Assembly: GCF_000702545.1 (NCBI RefSeq)
Contig: NZ_JNIO01000002.1
Span: 744,001-808,000, forward strand
Source: Selenomonas sp. AB3002
Lineage (GTDB): Bacteria > Bacillota > Negativicutes > Selenomonadales > Selenomonadaceae
Length of the DNA stretch: 64,000 nucleotides
Reading direction: 5' to 3'
The position numbers and the translations under genes were made by a program. Of the stretch, positions 52,505 through 61,289 are shown one piece after another; the first letter of the stretch is position 1; every line of letters begins with the position of its first letter. The notes beneath the pieces were generated by a model. It was not told the DNA's origin, did not search any database, and saw only the letters and a program-made list of their open reading frames with translations.

Positions 52505-53621
52505 GCTCCACCACACCTTCCATCAGGCTCTTGGTGCCGTCAGCTCTGAAGACATTGATCTTGGCAGCATTGGGCTTCAGATAGACTATATCTCCCTTCT
52601 CCAATACCTTTTCCGCATGGCCCAGGTCCTGACTGAACTCGATGGCAGGCTGGTCAGGGACGAGCATATCCTCCGGGAACTCCAGTCCGTAGGTGATGTA
52701 CTTGCCCAAGAAGACTTTGGTCTTGATGGTGCATTTCACGCCCTCACCCTCGCCGCAGATGGCAAATTCTTCGGGGCGCACGGCGATGGTCACATCGTCC
52801 CCCACCTTGGCTTCCTGGGAAAGGTTCGTCATGGGCAGCACAAAGCCGTCGGCAAAGACCACAGCCTTGCCGCCCCCCTGCTCCTCGATGCGTCCCTTGA
52901 ACAGGTTGGAGTGGCCGATGAAGGTAGCCACGAACACATTATAAGGTCTGGTGTAGATGGTATGAGGGGAGGCAGTCTGCTGGATCACGCCCTTCTTCAT
53001 AACGGCGATGCGATCCGAGATAGCCAAAGCCTCCTCCTGATCGTGAGTGACGTAAACGGTGGTGATGCCCACCTGCTTCTGAACTTCACGGATAGCCGAG
53101 CGCATTTCCACACGCAGCTTGGCATCCAGATTGGAAAGGGGCTCATCCATCAGCAGCACGCTGGGATGGATGACGATGGCGCGGGCCAGAGCCACACGCT
53201 GCTGCTGTCCGCCAGAGAGCCTTTCCGGCAGCCTGTCCTGGTACTCGGTAATCTGCACCACATCCAGGATCTTGTCCACCTTTTCCTTCATCTCATCCTT
53301 GGGGATGCCCCGCAGTTTCAGGCCATACTCCACATTCTGACGCACGGTGAGATGAGGGAAGATGGCGTAGCTCTGGAACACCATGCCGATATTGCGCTTG
53401 TGGGCAGGGATATCATTGATGACCTGCTCATTGAAGCGAATCTGCCCGCCCTCGATGGTATTGAACCCCGCAATCATGCGCAACAGGGTGGTCTTGCCGC
53501 AGCCAGAAGGTCCCAGCAAAGTAAAGAATTCCCCGTTTTTGATCCCCTCTGTAAGCTGGGGGATGATGGTCAGGTCCCCGTACCGCTTCACCACTTTGTC
53601 TGCCGTAATGGCAACACTCAT
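52497..53621 (-). CDS. ABC ATPase, FbpC/PotA-like
   Basis: 374 aa from the ATG at 53621 (GGAGGA about 7 nt upstream). Walker A 'GPSGCGKTTLLR', Q loop 'MVFQSYAIFPHL', signature 'RLSGGQQQRVALARA', Walker B 'VLLMDEPLSNLD' and switch 'YVTHDQEEA'. The C-terminal 130 residues are a TOBE regulatory domain. It energises the permease that follows; first gene of the operon. Confidence 0.94.
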   Translation of the reverse strand: MSVAITADKVVKRYGDLTIIPQLTEGIKNGEFFTLLGPSGCGKTTLLRMIAGFNTIEGGQIRFNEQVINDIPAHKRNIGMVFQSYAIFPHLTVRQNVEYGLKLRGIPKDEMKEKVDKILDVVQITEYQDRLPERLSGGQQQRVALARAIVIHPSVLLMDEPLSNLDAKLRVEMRSAIREVQKQVGITTVYVTHDQEEALAISDRIAVMKKGVIQQTASPHTIYTRPYNVFVATFIGHSNLFKGRIEEQGGGKAVVFADGFVLPMTNLSQEAKVGDDVTIAVRPEEFAICGEGEGVKCTIKTKVFLGKYITYGLEFPEDMLVPDQPAIEFSQDLGHAEKVLEKGDIVYLKPNAAKINVFRADGTKSLMEGVVEHE

Positions 53622-53732
53622 TGACCTCTCCTCCATTCCGAATGCCTATTGTTTCTTAGGTTATATATATTTTACAGCCCTTAAAAATAACAAACAATCC
53701 AGAATAAAGGATAAATGTCAGCAAAAATGAAC

Positions 53733-53758
53733 TAGCCTCCCCTTTTCAAGGGAGGCTA
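53733..53758 (-). terminator. Terminator overlapping the larE stop
   Basis: 9-bp stem TAGCCTCCC/GGGAGGCTA (53733-53741 with 53750-53758); AGTTCATTTTTGC follows on the minus strand. It overlaps the last codons of larE. Confidence 0.7.
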
Positions 53759-54543
53759 ATATTCTGGCTGCCCATGCGGTAGCCTGTCATATCCAAAGTC
53801 ACATAGGCAAAGCCCAATTCCTTCAGCCTGCCAGCAATCCCTGCTCTCTGCTCTGCCACCAGGCCAAAGGCTTCCTCTGCCACCTCTATCCGTGCCAGAT
53901 CCCCGTGGTCCCTCACTCTCAGCTGCCCTTTGACCCCCAGCTCTCTGAGGAAGGTTTCTGCCATATCAATGCGCTGCAGGCGCTCCGGCGTCAGCTCAAG
54001 GCCATAGGCCACCCGGGAGGCCAGGCAGGCGGCACTGGGCTTGTCCCAGACAGCCAGCCCCCACTCCTTCGCCAACTTGCGAATATCCTCCTTATTGAAG
54101 CCGCACTCTGCCAGAGGGGAGCGAATGCCCAGCTCCTGCAACGCCCGGGCCCCGGGCCGGTAGTCGCTCCTGTCCGACACATTGGAGCCGTCCGCCACCA
54201 CGGCAAAGCCTGCCTGCTTCGCCCAAGAGAGCATCTTCTCCATGCGGTGCCGCTTGCAGAAATAGCACCTCTCCCTGTCATTGCGCCTGATTTCCTGCAG
54301 GGCAAGGTCATCTGCTTCCAATATGACATGACGGATGCCAACAGCCTCAGCCCCAGCCCGGGCATCCCTGCGCTCCTCCTCTGACAGCAGCTCAGACGCC
54401 GCCGTCACCGCCACAGCCCTGTCCCCCAGGGCCATATAAGCCGCCCTGGCCAAAGTCATGCTGTCCACGCCCCCGGACAGGGCCACGGCTGCGCTGCCGT
54501 AGCTTTCCAGCAGCGATATGAGCTTTTTCTTCTTTTCTTCCAT
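53746..54543 (-). CDS. larE: ATP-dependent sacrificial sulfur transferase
   Basis: 265 aa from the ATG at 54543 (GAGG 5 nt upstream); the longer frame overlaps the previous gene. The PP-loop 'VALSGGVDSM' at residues 20-29, 'ERCYFCKRHRME', and 'DKPSAACLASR' near residue 175 are LarE hallmarks. The CxxC plus the third Cys suggest the iron-sulphur-dependent form rather than the single-Cys form. LarE adds sulfur to the pyridinium dinucleotide precursor of the nickel-pincer cofactor of lactate racemase. No larA, larB or larC is in the window; it is at the end of a transporter operon. Confidence 0.92.
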   Translation of the reverse strand: MEEKKKKLISLLESYGSAAVALSGGVDSMTLARAAYMALGDRAVAVTAASELLSEEERRDARAGAEAVGIRHVILEADDLALQEIRRNDRERCYFCKRHRMEKMLSWAKQAGFAVVADGSNVSDRSDYRPGARALQELGIRSPLAECGFNKEDIRKLAKEWGLAVWDKPSAACLASRVAYGLELTPERLQRIDMAETFLRELGVKGQLRVRDHGDLARIEVAEEAFGLVAEQRAGIAGRLKELGFAYVTLDMTGYRMGSQNISLP

Positions 54544-54628
54544 GCCAACCTCAAGCCTTTTCATCAAGTTATCCACTTCCAGTACCAGCCCTTCAAAGCC
54601 GCTCACATACGCCTGGCATATCCATCCT

Positions 54629-55735
54629 TCACCTTTTCCTGACCGCCAATAACAAGCGGTTGCCCAAGGGCTCCCCTTCCCTGAACTCATACTCCACAAT
54701 ATCTGCCATGCTGCGGATAAGTCCCAGTGACAGAACGTTATCGCTGAACCTGATATCGAAGGGCTTTCCATTGTAGTCAATCCTGACCATTACCTGCTCT
54801 TCAGCTTCTGAGTATTCTGCCACCCATCTGATGTCAGGCATCAAAATACGCTTAAGCAAAATCTGCACGCATATTTCTTCGAACAGCAGCAGCATGGAGT
54901 AGTTCATGCCCAAAGGAATGTCATTCTTCCGGCAGAAGAAGGCAATGCTCTCATTGCAGCCGTAAAAATCGAAGTCCTGGGAGTCGACGTGGATTTCCAG
55001 CACCTTCATCCGCCCTACGAACTGGCGGGTGCGCTCTTTTTGTGGATTGCCGAAGATTTCCTCCGGGGTGCCCTCCTCGTAGATGCCCCCTTCATCCAGA
55101 TAGAGGATGCGGCTGGACACTCTCTGAGCCAGTTCCATGCTGTGGGTCACCATCATCATGGTGACGCCGGAGGAGGCTACCTTGCGGATAACGGCCTCCA
55201 CCTCCCCTGTCATGGTGGGGTCCAGCGCCGAAGTGGGCTCATCCAGCAGCAAGAGCTCAGGCTCCATAGCCAGAGCCCGGACGATGGCCACCCGCTGCTG
55301 CTGGCCGCCGGAAAGTTCATCAGGGTAATTGAAGGCCTTGCTCCCCAGGGCCACACTTGCCAGCAGTTCTTTCGCCTTGTCATAGGCCTCCTGCCTGGAC
55401 ATTTTCTTCAAATCAAGGGGAGCTGCCATGATATTCTCCACCACTGTCAGGTGGGGAAAGAGATTGAAAGACTGGAAAATCATGCCGATTCTCTGGCGCA
55501 CCCGGCTCATATCGCAGCCAGGCAAAGTGATATCCTCCCCCTGCAGATAGATTTTCCCGGCGGTAACTTCTTCCAGCCGGTTGATCATGCGCAGCAAGGT
55601 GGACTTGCCTGTGCCAGAGGGGCCTATGATAGAGATGACCTCCCCAGGGCTTACCGTCAGATTCACATCCTTCAGGGGAGTTACATTGCTATAGGCTTTT
55701 TGCAAATGCTCGATTCTCAGCAGGCTCTCACTCAT
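54629..55735 (-). CDS. Amino-acid ABC ATPase (GlnQ type) with extra C-terminal RsbW-like domain
   Basis: 368 aa from the ATG at 55735, overlapping the permease stop by 4 bp. The first 240 residues are a polar-amino-acid ATPase: Walker A 'GPSGTGKSTLLR', 'MIFQSFNLFPHL', signature 'LSGGQQQRVAIVRALA', Walker B 'LLLLDEPTSALD'. The final 125 residues are not normal for GlnQ: 'NYSMLLLFEEICVQILLKRI' and 'FRFSDN'-like strands resemble an RsbW/GHKL-type fold, but the Asn of the N box is missing. Related domains occur in two other proteins of this cluster. Confidence 0.88.
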   Translation of the reverse strand: MSESLLRIEHLQKAYSNVTPLKDVNLTVSPGEVISIIGPSGTGKSTLLRMINRLEEVTAGKIYLQGEDITLPGCDMSRVRQRIGMIFQSFNLFPHLTVVENIMAAPLDLKKMSRQEAYDKAKELLASVALGSKAFNYPDELSGGQQQRVAIVRALAMEPELLLLDEPTSALDPTMTGEVEAVIRKVASSGVTMMMVTHSMELAQRVSSRILYLDEGGIYEEGTPEEIFGNPQKERTRQFVGRMKVLEIHVDSQDFDFYGCNESIAFFCRKNDIPLGMNYSMLLLFEEICVQILLKRILMPDIRWVAEYSEAEEQVMVRIDYNGKPFDIRFSDNVLSLGLIRSMADIVEYEFREGEPLGNRLLLAVRKR

Positions 55736-57228
55736 GGTGTCACCCCCCGCAGGATTTCTTCTTTGGTGCGGGACTTGGGATTGAGTTTCCCCAGGATCAT
55801 GCCCGTGACTTTCTGCAGCAGCCACACAAAGGCCAGATACAGGACAGTGATGACAATCAGCGGCGCAAAGGCATCAAAGGTCTGGGCCCTGACGATATCC
55901 GCCATCTTGGTGAGATCCTGCACCGCAATATATCCCACAATGGCGGTGGATTTCAAAAGCCCCACGATTTCCGCCTGATAAGTGGGAAAAGCATGGCGCA
56001 CCGCCTGAGGGATAATGAATTTCACAAAGGTCTGCCGCTCCGAAAAGCCCAGAGCCAGAGCCCCCTCTGTCTGCCCCCTGGGAATATTGGCTGCAGCATT
56101 TTTCAGCATTTCAAAGACGGAGAAGCCAAAGAGCAGAGAGAAGGCCGCGATAGCCACAATAGTGCCGCTCACATCCCAGCCGCCAAAGACGATGTAGTAG
56201 AAAATCATCAGCAAAACCACCGTGGGCATCCCCGCAAAGAGACCGGAGAGGAAATCCAGCCCCTTGTTCAGCCATGGCTTCTTCTCCCGATAGGCGAAGC
56301 ACTCCCCAAAACCCAGCACCGTGCCTATGAGGACAGAGGCAAAGGTAATGACTACAGTGGTGACCAGGCCGTTGGCAAAAAGCTTCCACCTGCTCTCCCG
56401 CATGAAGGTGTCGTGGAGCTTCTTCTTGAGACCGGCCAGGAACCCCGACCCCGCGCCTCCGTCGGAGCGGACTGCCAGCACGCAGTCGGCCTCACAGGTC
56501 TTGTCCGAGAAGTGGAAGTGTTCCTCCCTCTCCGGCCGGCATTCCACGGCGCTGATCCCCAGGTCAAACTGCCCCGTGCTCACCCCTGCCATGCCCGTCT
56601 CAAAGGCTGCCACGGTGACCTTGCAGTCATAGCCGTACTTCGCGCAGAAGTGCATGCACAGCTCCATCTCGTAGCCTGAGATCTTATTGTCCTGCATATA
56701 GAGCATGGGAGGAAAAATCGGGTTCATCACGATATTCAGACTGCCATTCTCCCCGGTCAGAGGAATATCCTCCAACGCCCGGCCTTCCCCCTCCCCGGCC
56801 AGCCACTTGTTCTGCCAGGCGTAGAGATTGCCGTTATCCCGGCTTTCCTGCAGGAAAGCATTGAACTCACGGCAGAGCTTGCCGCCCTTTTCCGAGTTGG
56901 GAAATACAAAGCCGAAGCCGGTCCTGCCCAGGGAATCCCCCAAAATTTCCACGTCATTTTGCCCGGAAGCCATCAACTCGTCCACAAAAATGCGGTTCAT
57001 GGCAAAGGCCTCTATCTTTTTCTGCCTGAGGTTCTGGGCCATATCTGCCACAGTTTCAAAATAAACTATCTCAGCCTCCGGGAACCTCGCCCGGGCACAT
57101 TCCTCCGCCATGGCCCCCGGCCAGGTGCCAATGCGCCCATGGGCCACCTCATCCTCTGTAGTCAAAGGTGCAGCCAGGCAGGTGCTCATAAGAAGCAATG
57201 ATATGACAACCAGCAATAGCTTTTTCAT
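55732..57228 (-). CDS. Binding protein-permease fusion of a polar amino-acid ABC transporter
   Basis: 498 aa from the ATG at 57228. A signal peptide (about residues 1-19) leads into two SBP family 3 segments, 'MAEECARARFPEAEIVYFET' and 'PPMLYMQDNKISGYEMELCM'. From residue about 290 a HisM-type permease follows, with 5 membrane helices and an EAA loop ('EGALALGFSERQTFVKFIIP'). Such fusions hold the binding domain next to the channel. It is coupled to the ATPase gene downstream by an ATGA overlap. The substrate is likely an acidic or polar amino acid. Confidence 0.9.
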   Translation of the reverse strand: MKKLLLVVISLLLMSTCLAAPLTTEDEVAHGRIGTWPGAMAEECARARFPEAEIVYFETVADMAQNLRQKKIEAFAMNRIFVDELMASGQNDVEILGDSLGRTGFGFVFPNSEKGGKLCREFNAFLQESRDNGNLYAWQNKWLAGEGEGRALEDIPLTGENGSLNIVMNPIFPPMLYMQDNKISGYEMELCMHFCAKYGYDCKVTVAAFETGMAGVSTGQFDLGISAVECRPEREEHFHFSDKTCEADCVLAVRSDGGAGSGFLAGLKKKLHDTFMRESRWKLFANGLVTTVVITFASVLIGTVLGFGECFAYREKKPWLNKGLDFLSGLFAGMPTVVLLMIFYYIVFGGWDVSGTIVAIAAFSLLFGFSVFEMLKNAAANIPRGQTEGALALGFSERQTFVKFIIPQAVRHAFPTYQAEIVGLLKSTAIVGYIAVQDLTKMADIVRAQTFDAFAPLIVITVLYLAFVWLLQKVTGMILGKLNPKSRTKEEILRGVTP

Positions 57229-57331
57229 GCAGGATTTTCCTTTCCTTGATGGGACACCAGCTTTGTTTATAATGCTGCGGCAGGCATCTATTTCTACTTG
57301 CCGCTCTGCACCTCCGCATAATCCAGGCAAT

Positions 57332-57931
57332 TCAAAAGTTCTTGCGGATGACCATTTCTACCTTGTTATCCTGCACAGACACCCGCACATCATCGGCAAT
57401 GTTAGCTACCAGGGATTTTTCCAGTTCATCCAGCAGTTCATCTGCATCGTCCCCCTCATACTGCCCCTGCTCCAGGCACAGGCGGTATTGCTGCAAGGAC
57501 CACATCTGTATCTCTTCATAGCTCACACATCCTGTCAGATGATAATCTCCCAAAGGCTCCGTCCTGCCGCTGCCCAGGTAGAACATGCATCCCTCTATGA
57601 AGTCCTTGACTTTTCCCATGATGCCTACGGACGCTTCGTTGCGATGCTCTGTGGAGGCATCAATGAGGTCCTGCCTTTTCTTGTAATCCAGCTCAGCCAC
57701 AGCCAGCAGGTGCATTTCGCAGCTGCAGCCCTCTGTGCTTTCCACCCAGAAATCCGCCTCAAAATCCTCCACTATAGCCCTGACCATGCTCATGGTTTCC
57801 TCAGCCAGCAGCCGCGCACGCAGAGTGCTGCGCTTGTCAAAGCCCATCTCCTTGCTGAAGGCCTCTACTTCATCCAGGGCTGCTGCCATGCCGCTGCCCT
57901 TGCTGCTTACCACAATCTTACTAGTTTTCAT
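57332..57931 (-). CDS. Unknown RsbW-like (GHKL-fold) protein
   Basis: 199 aa, soluble. 'STLRARLLAEETMSMVRAIV' resembles the N box of anti-sigma-factor kinases, but the catalytic Asn is absent; 'WVESTEGCSCEMHLLAVAEL' follows as beta strands. It stands between the symporter, 6 bp upstream, and the binding protein-permease gene. I infer a partner for STAS-type proteins that has lost ATPase activity, by pattern only. Confidence 0.65.
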   Translation of the reverse strand: MKTSKIVVSSKGSGMAAALDEVEAFSKEMGFDKRSTLRARLLAEETMSMVRAIVEDFEADFWVESTEGCSCEMHLLAVAELDYKKRQDLIDASTEHRNEASVGIMGKVKDFIEGCMFYLGSGRTEPLGDYHLTGCVSYEEIQMWSLQQYRLCLEQGQYEGDDADELLDELEKSLVANIADDVRVSVQDNKVEMVIRKNF

Positions 57932-57937
57932 GCTGTC

Positions 57938-59560
57938 TCAACTCCCTTGATAAATTTTTTCATCCACCTTGTCCTCCAGCCGTGCCAGCATGAAAGATGA
58001 GGAAATATTGCCTGCCACATTGATAGCCGAACGCATGCAATCCAGGATGGGGTCAATGCCTACGAAAAGCATGATAGCCGCCTCCGGCACCCCTACCATC
58101 TCAAAGACGGAGGCCAGCAGAATAACAGCCGACCCAGGCGCACTGGGAAAGGCAAAGGTCAGCAGCAGCGTTGCAAAGAAGAATGAAAGCAGGAACTCCG
58201 CATCCAGGGGCAGCCCGAAGGTCAGCCGCATGGACAGCGCCAGAATGACGATATAGGCAGCGCTGCCGGTCATATTTATCTGCAAGCCCAAAGGCAGGGA
58301 GAACATGGGGAGTTTTTCCTCTATGCCCAGTTTCTCGGAACAAAATTTCATCATTTCCGGCATGCAGGCACTGGAACTGCGAATGGAAAAAGGCAGCACC
58401 AGGAAAACTACTATCTTCTTAAGGAAAGGCACAAACGAGCACCTGCCCACCGCAGACACAAACACACACAACACCAGCAGCACCAGTGCCTGTGCTATAT
58501 AATTCACCCCAATGACCCTGCCATAGTCCCAAAGCATGGAAAAATCCGTATTCAGCATCATCTTGGCCATGGAAGCTACCACCGCCAGAGGCATGAAAAC
58601 CATGACCGCCTTCATGATATCATTGATGAACCTATTGAGGAACTCGATGCCCCCCCTTACCACAGCGGCCCGCTCGCCAGACTTCACCAGGAACAGACCG
58701 AAGAAACAGGAAAGGAAAAGGACCTGCAGCAGATTGCCGGAGGAAAAGGGAGAAACTATGTTTTCCGGTATGATGCCCACAATCACATCCCTGACCGAAA
58801 GTGTCGCTGTGCTATCAGCAGCTACAGAGCCCACCATAGCCCCAAGCTCCGGCAGTGCCCCCAGCCATATGCCAAAACCTATAGCTATGGCTATGCTGGC
58901 TGCCAGCTTAACTAGGGATACAGCTATGAGCTCGCCCCCCAGCCGCCCAATTTCCGTGGCGTCAGACATGCTGACCAGTCCCGACATCACCGAGAAAAAG
59001 ATCATGGGAGCCAGCAGCATCATCAGGGCATGGATGAACATGTTCTCCACAGGGGAAAAGATATTTGCCACCAGCCACGAACAGGCCTCAGGCGCCAGCA
59101 GCTGCTTCAGCAAGACCCCTATCAGGCAACCAGCCGCCATGCCGGCCATAGTGTACAGAGCAGCCTTGCCGCTGAACGCATGCACACGGATACAGACGAT
59201 ATTCTTCCCGTTCCTCCGGGAATAGCTCATATCTTCCCTATGGGCTTTCAGGATAGCCATGTTATAAAACTTTTCCTTATCCTCCGGAACTTCCTCCAGT
59301 CCCACAACGGGATTGCATGCTTCTCCTTTGGCAGAAAAATATAAGCTGACATCACCCAGGCGCTTCCTCAGGGTCACCTCTCCGAAAAATTCCTCCGGAT
59401 GCGCCGAAGCTTCTTCCAGCCGCAGGAAAGTTTCTTCCAGCAGCAGTTCTGCCACCAGGATTTCCTGCTGGGACACCTTCATTTCCGACAGGCTTTCCTC
59501 CAGCCATTTCATGGTGTCTGAGTAACTGGCTTTTGAAAATTCATAGCTTTTGCGCCCCAT
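57938..59560 (-). CDS. SDF-family dicarboxylate/amino-acid symporter with N-terminal RsbW-like domain
   Basis: 540 aa from the ATG at 59560 (GGGGAG 6 nt upstream). Residues 1-130 form a soluble domain with 'QEILVAELLLEETFLRLEEA', similar to the neighbouring 199-aa protein. Residues 140-540 are a GltP/DctA-like Na+/H+ symporter with eight helices, hairpin signatures 'SSSACMPEMMKFCSEKLG' and 'GLQINMTGSAAY', and 'GIDPILDCMRSAINVAGN'. It would import C4-dicarboxylates or acidic amino acids, controlled through its extra domain. The fusion is unusual for this family. Confidence 0.9.
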   Translation of the reverse strand: MGRKSYEFSKASYSDTMKWLEESLSEMKVSQQEILVAELLLEETFLRLEEASAHPEEFFGEVTLRKRLGDVSLYFSAKGEACNPVVGLEEVPEDKEKFYNMAILKAHREDMSYSRRNGKNIVCIRVHAFSGKAALYTMAGMAAGCLIGVLLKQLLAPEACSWLVANIFSPVENMFIHALMMLLAPMIFFSVMSGLVSMSDATEIGRLGGELIAVSLVKLAASIAIAIGFGIWLGALPELGAMVGSVAADSTATLSVRDVIVGIIPENIVSPFSSGNLLQVLFLSCFFGLFLVKSGERAAVVRGGIEFLNRFINDIMKAVMVFMPLAVVASMAKMMLNTDFSMLWDYGRVIGVNYIAQALVLLVLCVFVSAVGRCSFVPFLKKIVVFLVLPFSIRSSSACMPEMMKFCSEKLGIEEKLPMFSLPLGLQINMTGSAAYIVILALSMRLTFGLPLDAEFLLSFFFATLLLTFAFPSAPGSAVILLASVFEMVGVPEAAIMLFVGIDPILDCMRSAINVAGNISSSFMLARLEDKVDEKIYQGS

Positions 59561-59628
59561 GCCAGACTCCCCTTTAATCAGCATCTGCCGGGCGGCAGCC
59601 ACCCGGCAGATATCTAGTGTGCCCAATA

Positions 59629-60504
59629 TTACTTCTTCATATCGAGGTGGACAATCTCATCCTTGAAATAGGGGTCGCTGGTGACCGTTCCCTTGGGGCG
59701 GTCAAAGTCCTTGTTACGGATGCTGAAATCATCAGCAGGAATCACTGCCCAGAAAATAGCGTCAACAGTCTTGCCCGAAAGAGCAGCCGCCCTGGCGCCG
59801 CTCTCCACTTGCACTATTTCGATATTCATCTTCAAACGCTTGCCCAGTTCTGCCAACACAGCCGTATTGTAGCCCGCAGGCTGTCCGTTGGCCAGGACCA
59901 GGTCAATGGGCGGCAGGTCGCCTGTGACTCCTACCTTGAGGGTGGGGCGCCCCTCCACCTTTTCCATAGGCACAGAGGGAGGCTCCTGGCCTGCCTTCAC
60001 ACCCTCGATGTACTTCTGGGCGAAGAGATGCAGAGTGCCATCCTCAGTCATATATTTGATATTATCGTTTATTTTTTCCAGCAGTTCCTTATCTTCATTC
60101 CGCAGCAGCAGGCAGAAACTGTCTGCCATCTTCATCTGGCCAAAGTCCGTCTCATCAAACTTGCCGTTCTTGGCCTTGAGGTAATCCGCCACACTCTGAT
60201 ACGTGCTCATTTCCTTGACGCTGCCTGATTCTATCCCCATCTGCAGAGCATTCAAGCTGTCATAATAGGTGACGTCATACCTCATCTTGACAGGGAAATT
60301 GCCCTTCTCGCCTATCTGCTTCAGGAGTTCCGCCTGCTGCTGCTCGCTGATATTCATGTTTGCCAGCATGCCCAGCTTCACCGGCCCTTCTGCCGAACTC
60401 TTGCCACTGTCCCCGGCAGACCCGCAACCAGCCAGCACAGCCCCCGCCAGCATGCATCCCATGAGCACCCCGGCAGCCTTCTTCAGATTCCACTTCACAG
60501 CCAT
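59629..60504 (-). CDS. Amino-acid-type solute-binding lipoprotein
   Basis: 291 aa from the ATG at 60504 (AAGGAGG 8 nt upstream). Lipobox 'LAGAVLAGCGS'. SBP family 3 fold, with 'LKVGVTGDLPPIDLVLANGQ' and 'AGYNTAVLAELGKRLKMNIE' in the second half. First gene of the leftward cluster; it probably serves the transporter encoded downstream. Confidence 0.88.
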   Translation of the reverse strand: MAVKWNLKKAAGVLMGCMLAGAVLAGCGSAGDSGKSSAEGPVKLGMLANMNISEQQQAELLKQIGEKGNFPVKMRYDVTYYDSLNALQMGIESGSVKEMSTYQSVADYLKAKNGKFDETDFGQMKMADSFCLLLRNEDKELLEKINDNIKYMTEDGTLHLFAQKYIEGVKAGQEPPSVPMEKVEGRPTLKVGVTGDLPPIDLVLANGQPAGYNTAVLAELGKRLKMNIEIVQVESGARAAALSGKTVDAIFWAVIPADDFSIRNKDFDRPKGTVTSDPYFKDEIVHLDMKK

Positions 60505-60751
60505 TTCCATTGCCTCCTTTATCTTCCTGGCCGTGAACCCTCCTGCTCCCAAGCCAGCCAACCAAATTTCAGCTTTATCCCAGCTACTAACTTCTACCTT
60601 CCTGCTCAGATTTCCTCCTGTTCCCTTAAATAGTCCATAAAATTCCTGGCGAACAGCCTCCTGATTCCTTTCCACACAACCCAAAGCAGGAATTATGCCA
60701 AACCGGGTAGAACCTACTTAAGACAGACCAGCATTGGAAGGGGGTATTTTT

Positions 60752-61102
60752 ATGGATGAATCCATGCTGATCATTCCTCTTGAGGGCCAGATCAATACCC
60801 TCAATGCGATGGCTGTAGGACAGGAGATTGCCCGACAGCGGAACGCCCAAAAGCATAGGAAGCTGGTTTTCGATGCCCAGAACCTGACCTTCGTTTCCTC
60901 GGCAGGACTGCGTATTCTCCTGCAAGTAATCAAAGAAGAAAAGGTGCAACATCATGAGCCTGTTACCATTATCAGAACCTCCAGGGAAGTATATGATATC
61001 CTGGAAATGACAGGACTCACCAAAGTTGTTGAAGCGCACAGGACTTTCCGGGAAAGGCCCTGCCTGATGACCTGCATGTGGTGCATGGTGATTTCCAGAT
61101 GA
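60752..61102 (+). CDS. STAS-domain anti-sigma antagonist-like protein, 3' end altered
   Basis: 116 aa from the ATG at 60752 (GGAAGGGGG 7 nt upstream). Residues 4-100 are a SpoIIAA-type STAS domain, with 'LVFDAQNLTFVSSAGLRILL' containing the phosphorylatable Ser. The tail 'PCLMTCMWCMVISR' is the out-of-frame start of a kinase remnant, so the original C-terminus is lost. It is divergent from the cluster of RsbW-like proteins, suggesting partner switching between them. Confidence 0.85.
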   Translation: MDESMLIIPLEGQINTLNAMAVGQEIARQRNAQKHRKLVFDAQNLTFVSSAGLRILLQVIKEEKVQHHEPVTIIRTSREVYDILEMTGLTKVVEAHRTFRERPCLMTCMWCMVISR

Positions 61103-61275
61103 AGAATGTGCTATTCTGCCATGAAGACCTCATGCTCATCGACATGGAAACCCTGTGCACAGGCCAGCCCCTCTTCGATCTGCAGGGCCTCTATGTGACG
61201 TACAAGGCCTTTGCTGATTATGCCAAAAGCCTCCCTATGCCAAAAGCCTGGCACAGGGAGGCCCTTTTTCTATGA
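61051..61275 (+). pseudogene. Remnant of an aminoglycoside-phosphotransferase-like kinase
   Basis: In the frame shifted by one from the STAS gene, 'LPDDLHVVHGDFQMKNVLFC' and 'HEDLMLIDMETLCTGQP' show the APH catalytic loop (HGDxxxxN) and the metal-binding Asp. The N-terminal lobe is missing and the frame runs into a terminator. A deletion seems to have joined the STAS gene to the end of a kinase gene of the TIGR02172 type, which often neighbours STAS genes. Confidence 0.8.
61229..61270 (+). terminator. Terminator of the STAS/kinase-remnant transcript
   Basis: GCCTCCCT (61229-61236) with AGGGAGGC (61255-61262), inner TGCCA/TGGCA stem, then CCTTTTTC. Confidence 0.85.
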
Positions 61276-61289
61276 ATTTCTGTTCCCGA

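Noticed and set aside
52359-53624. 421-aa plus-strand frame
   Set aside because: Antisense of the FbpC-like ATPase.
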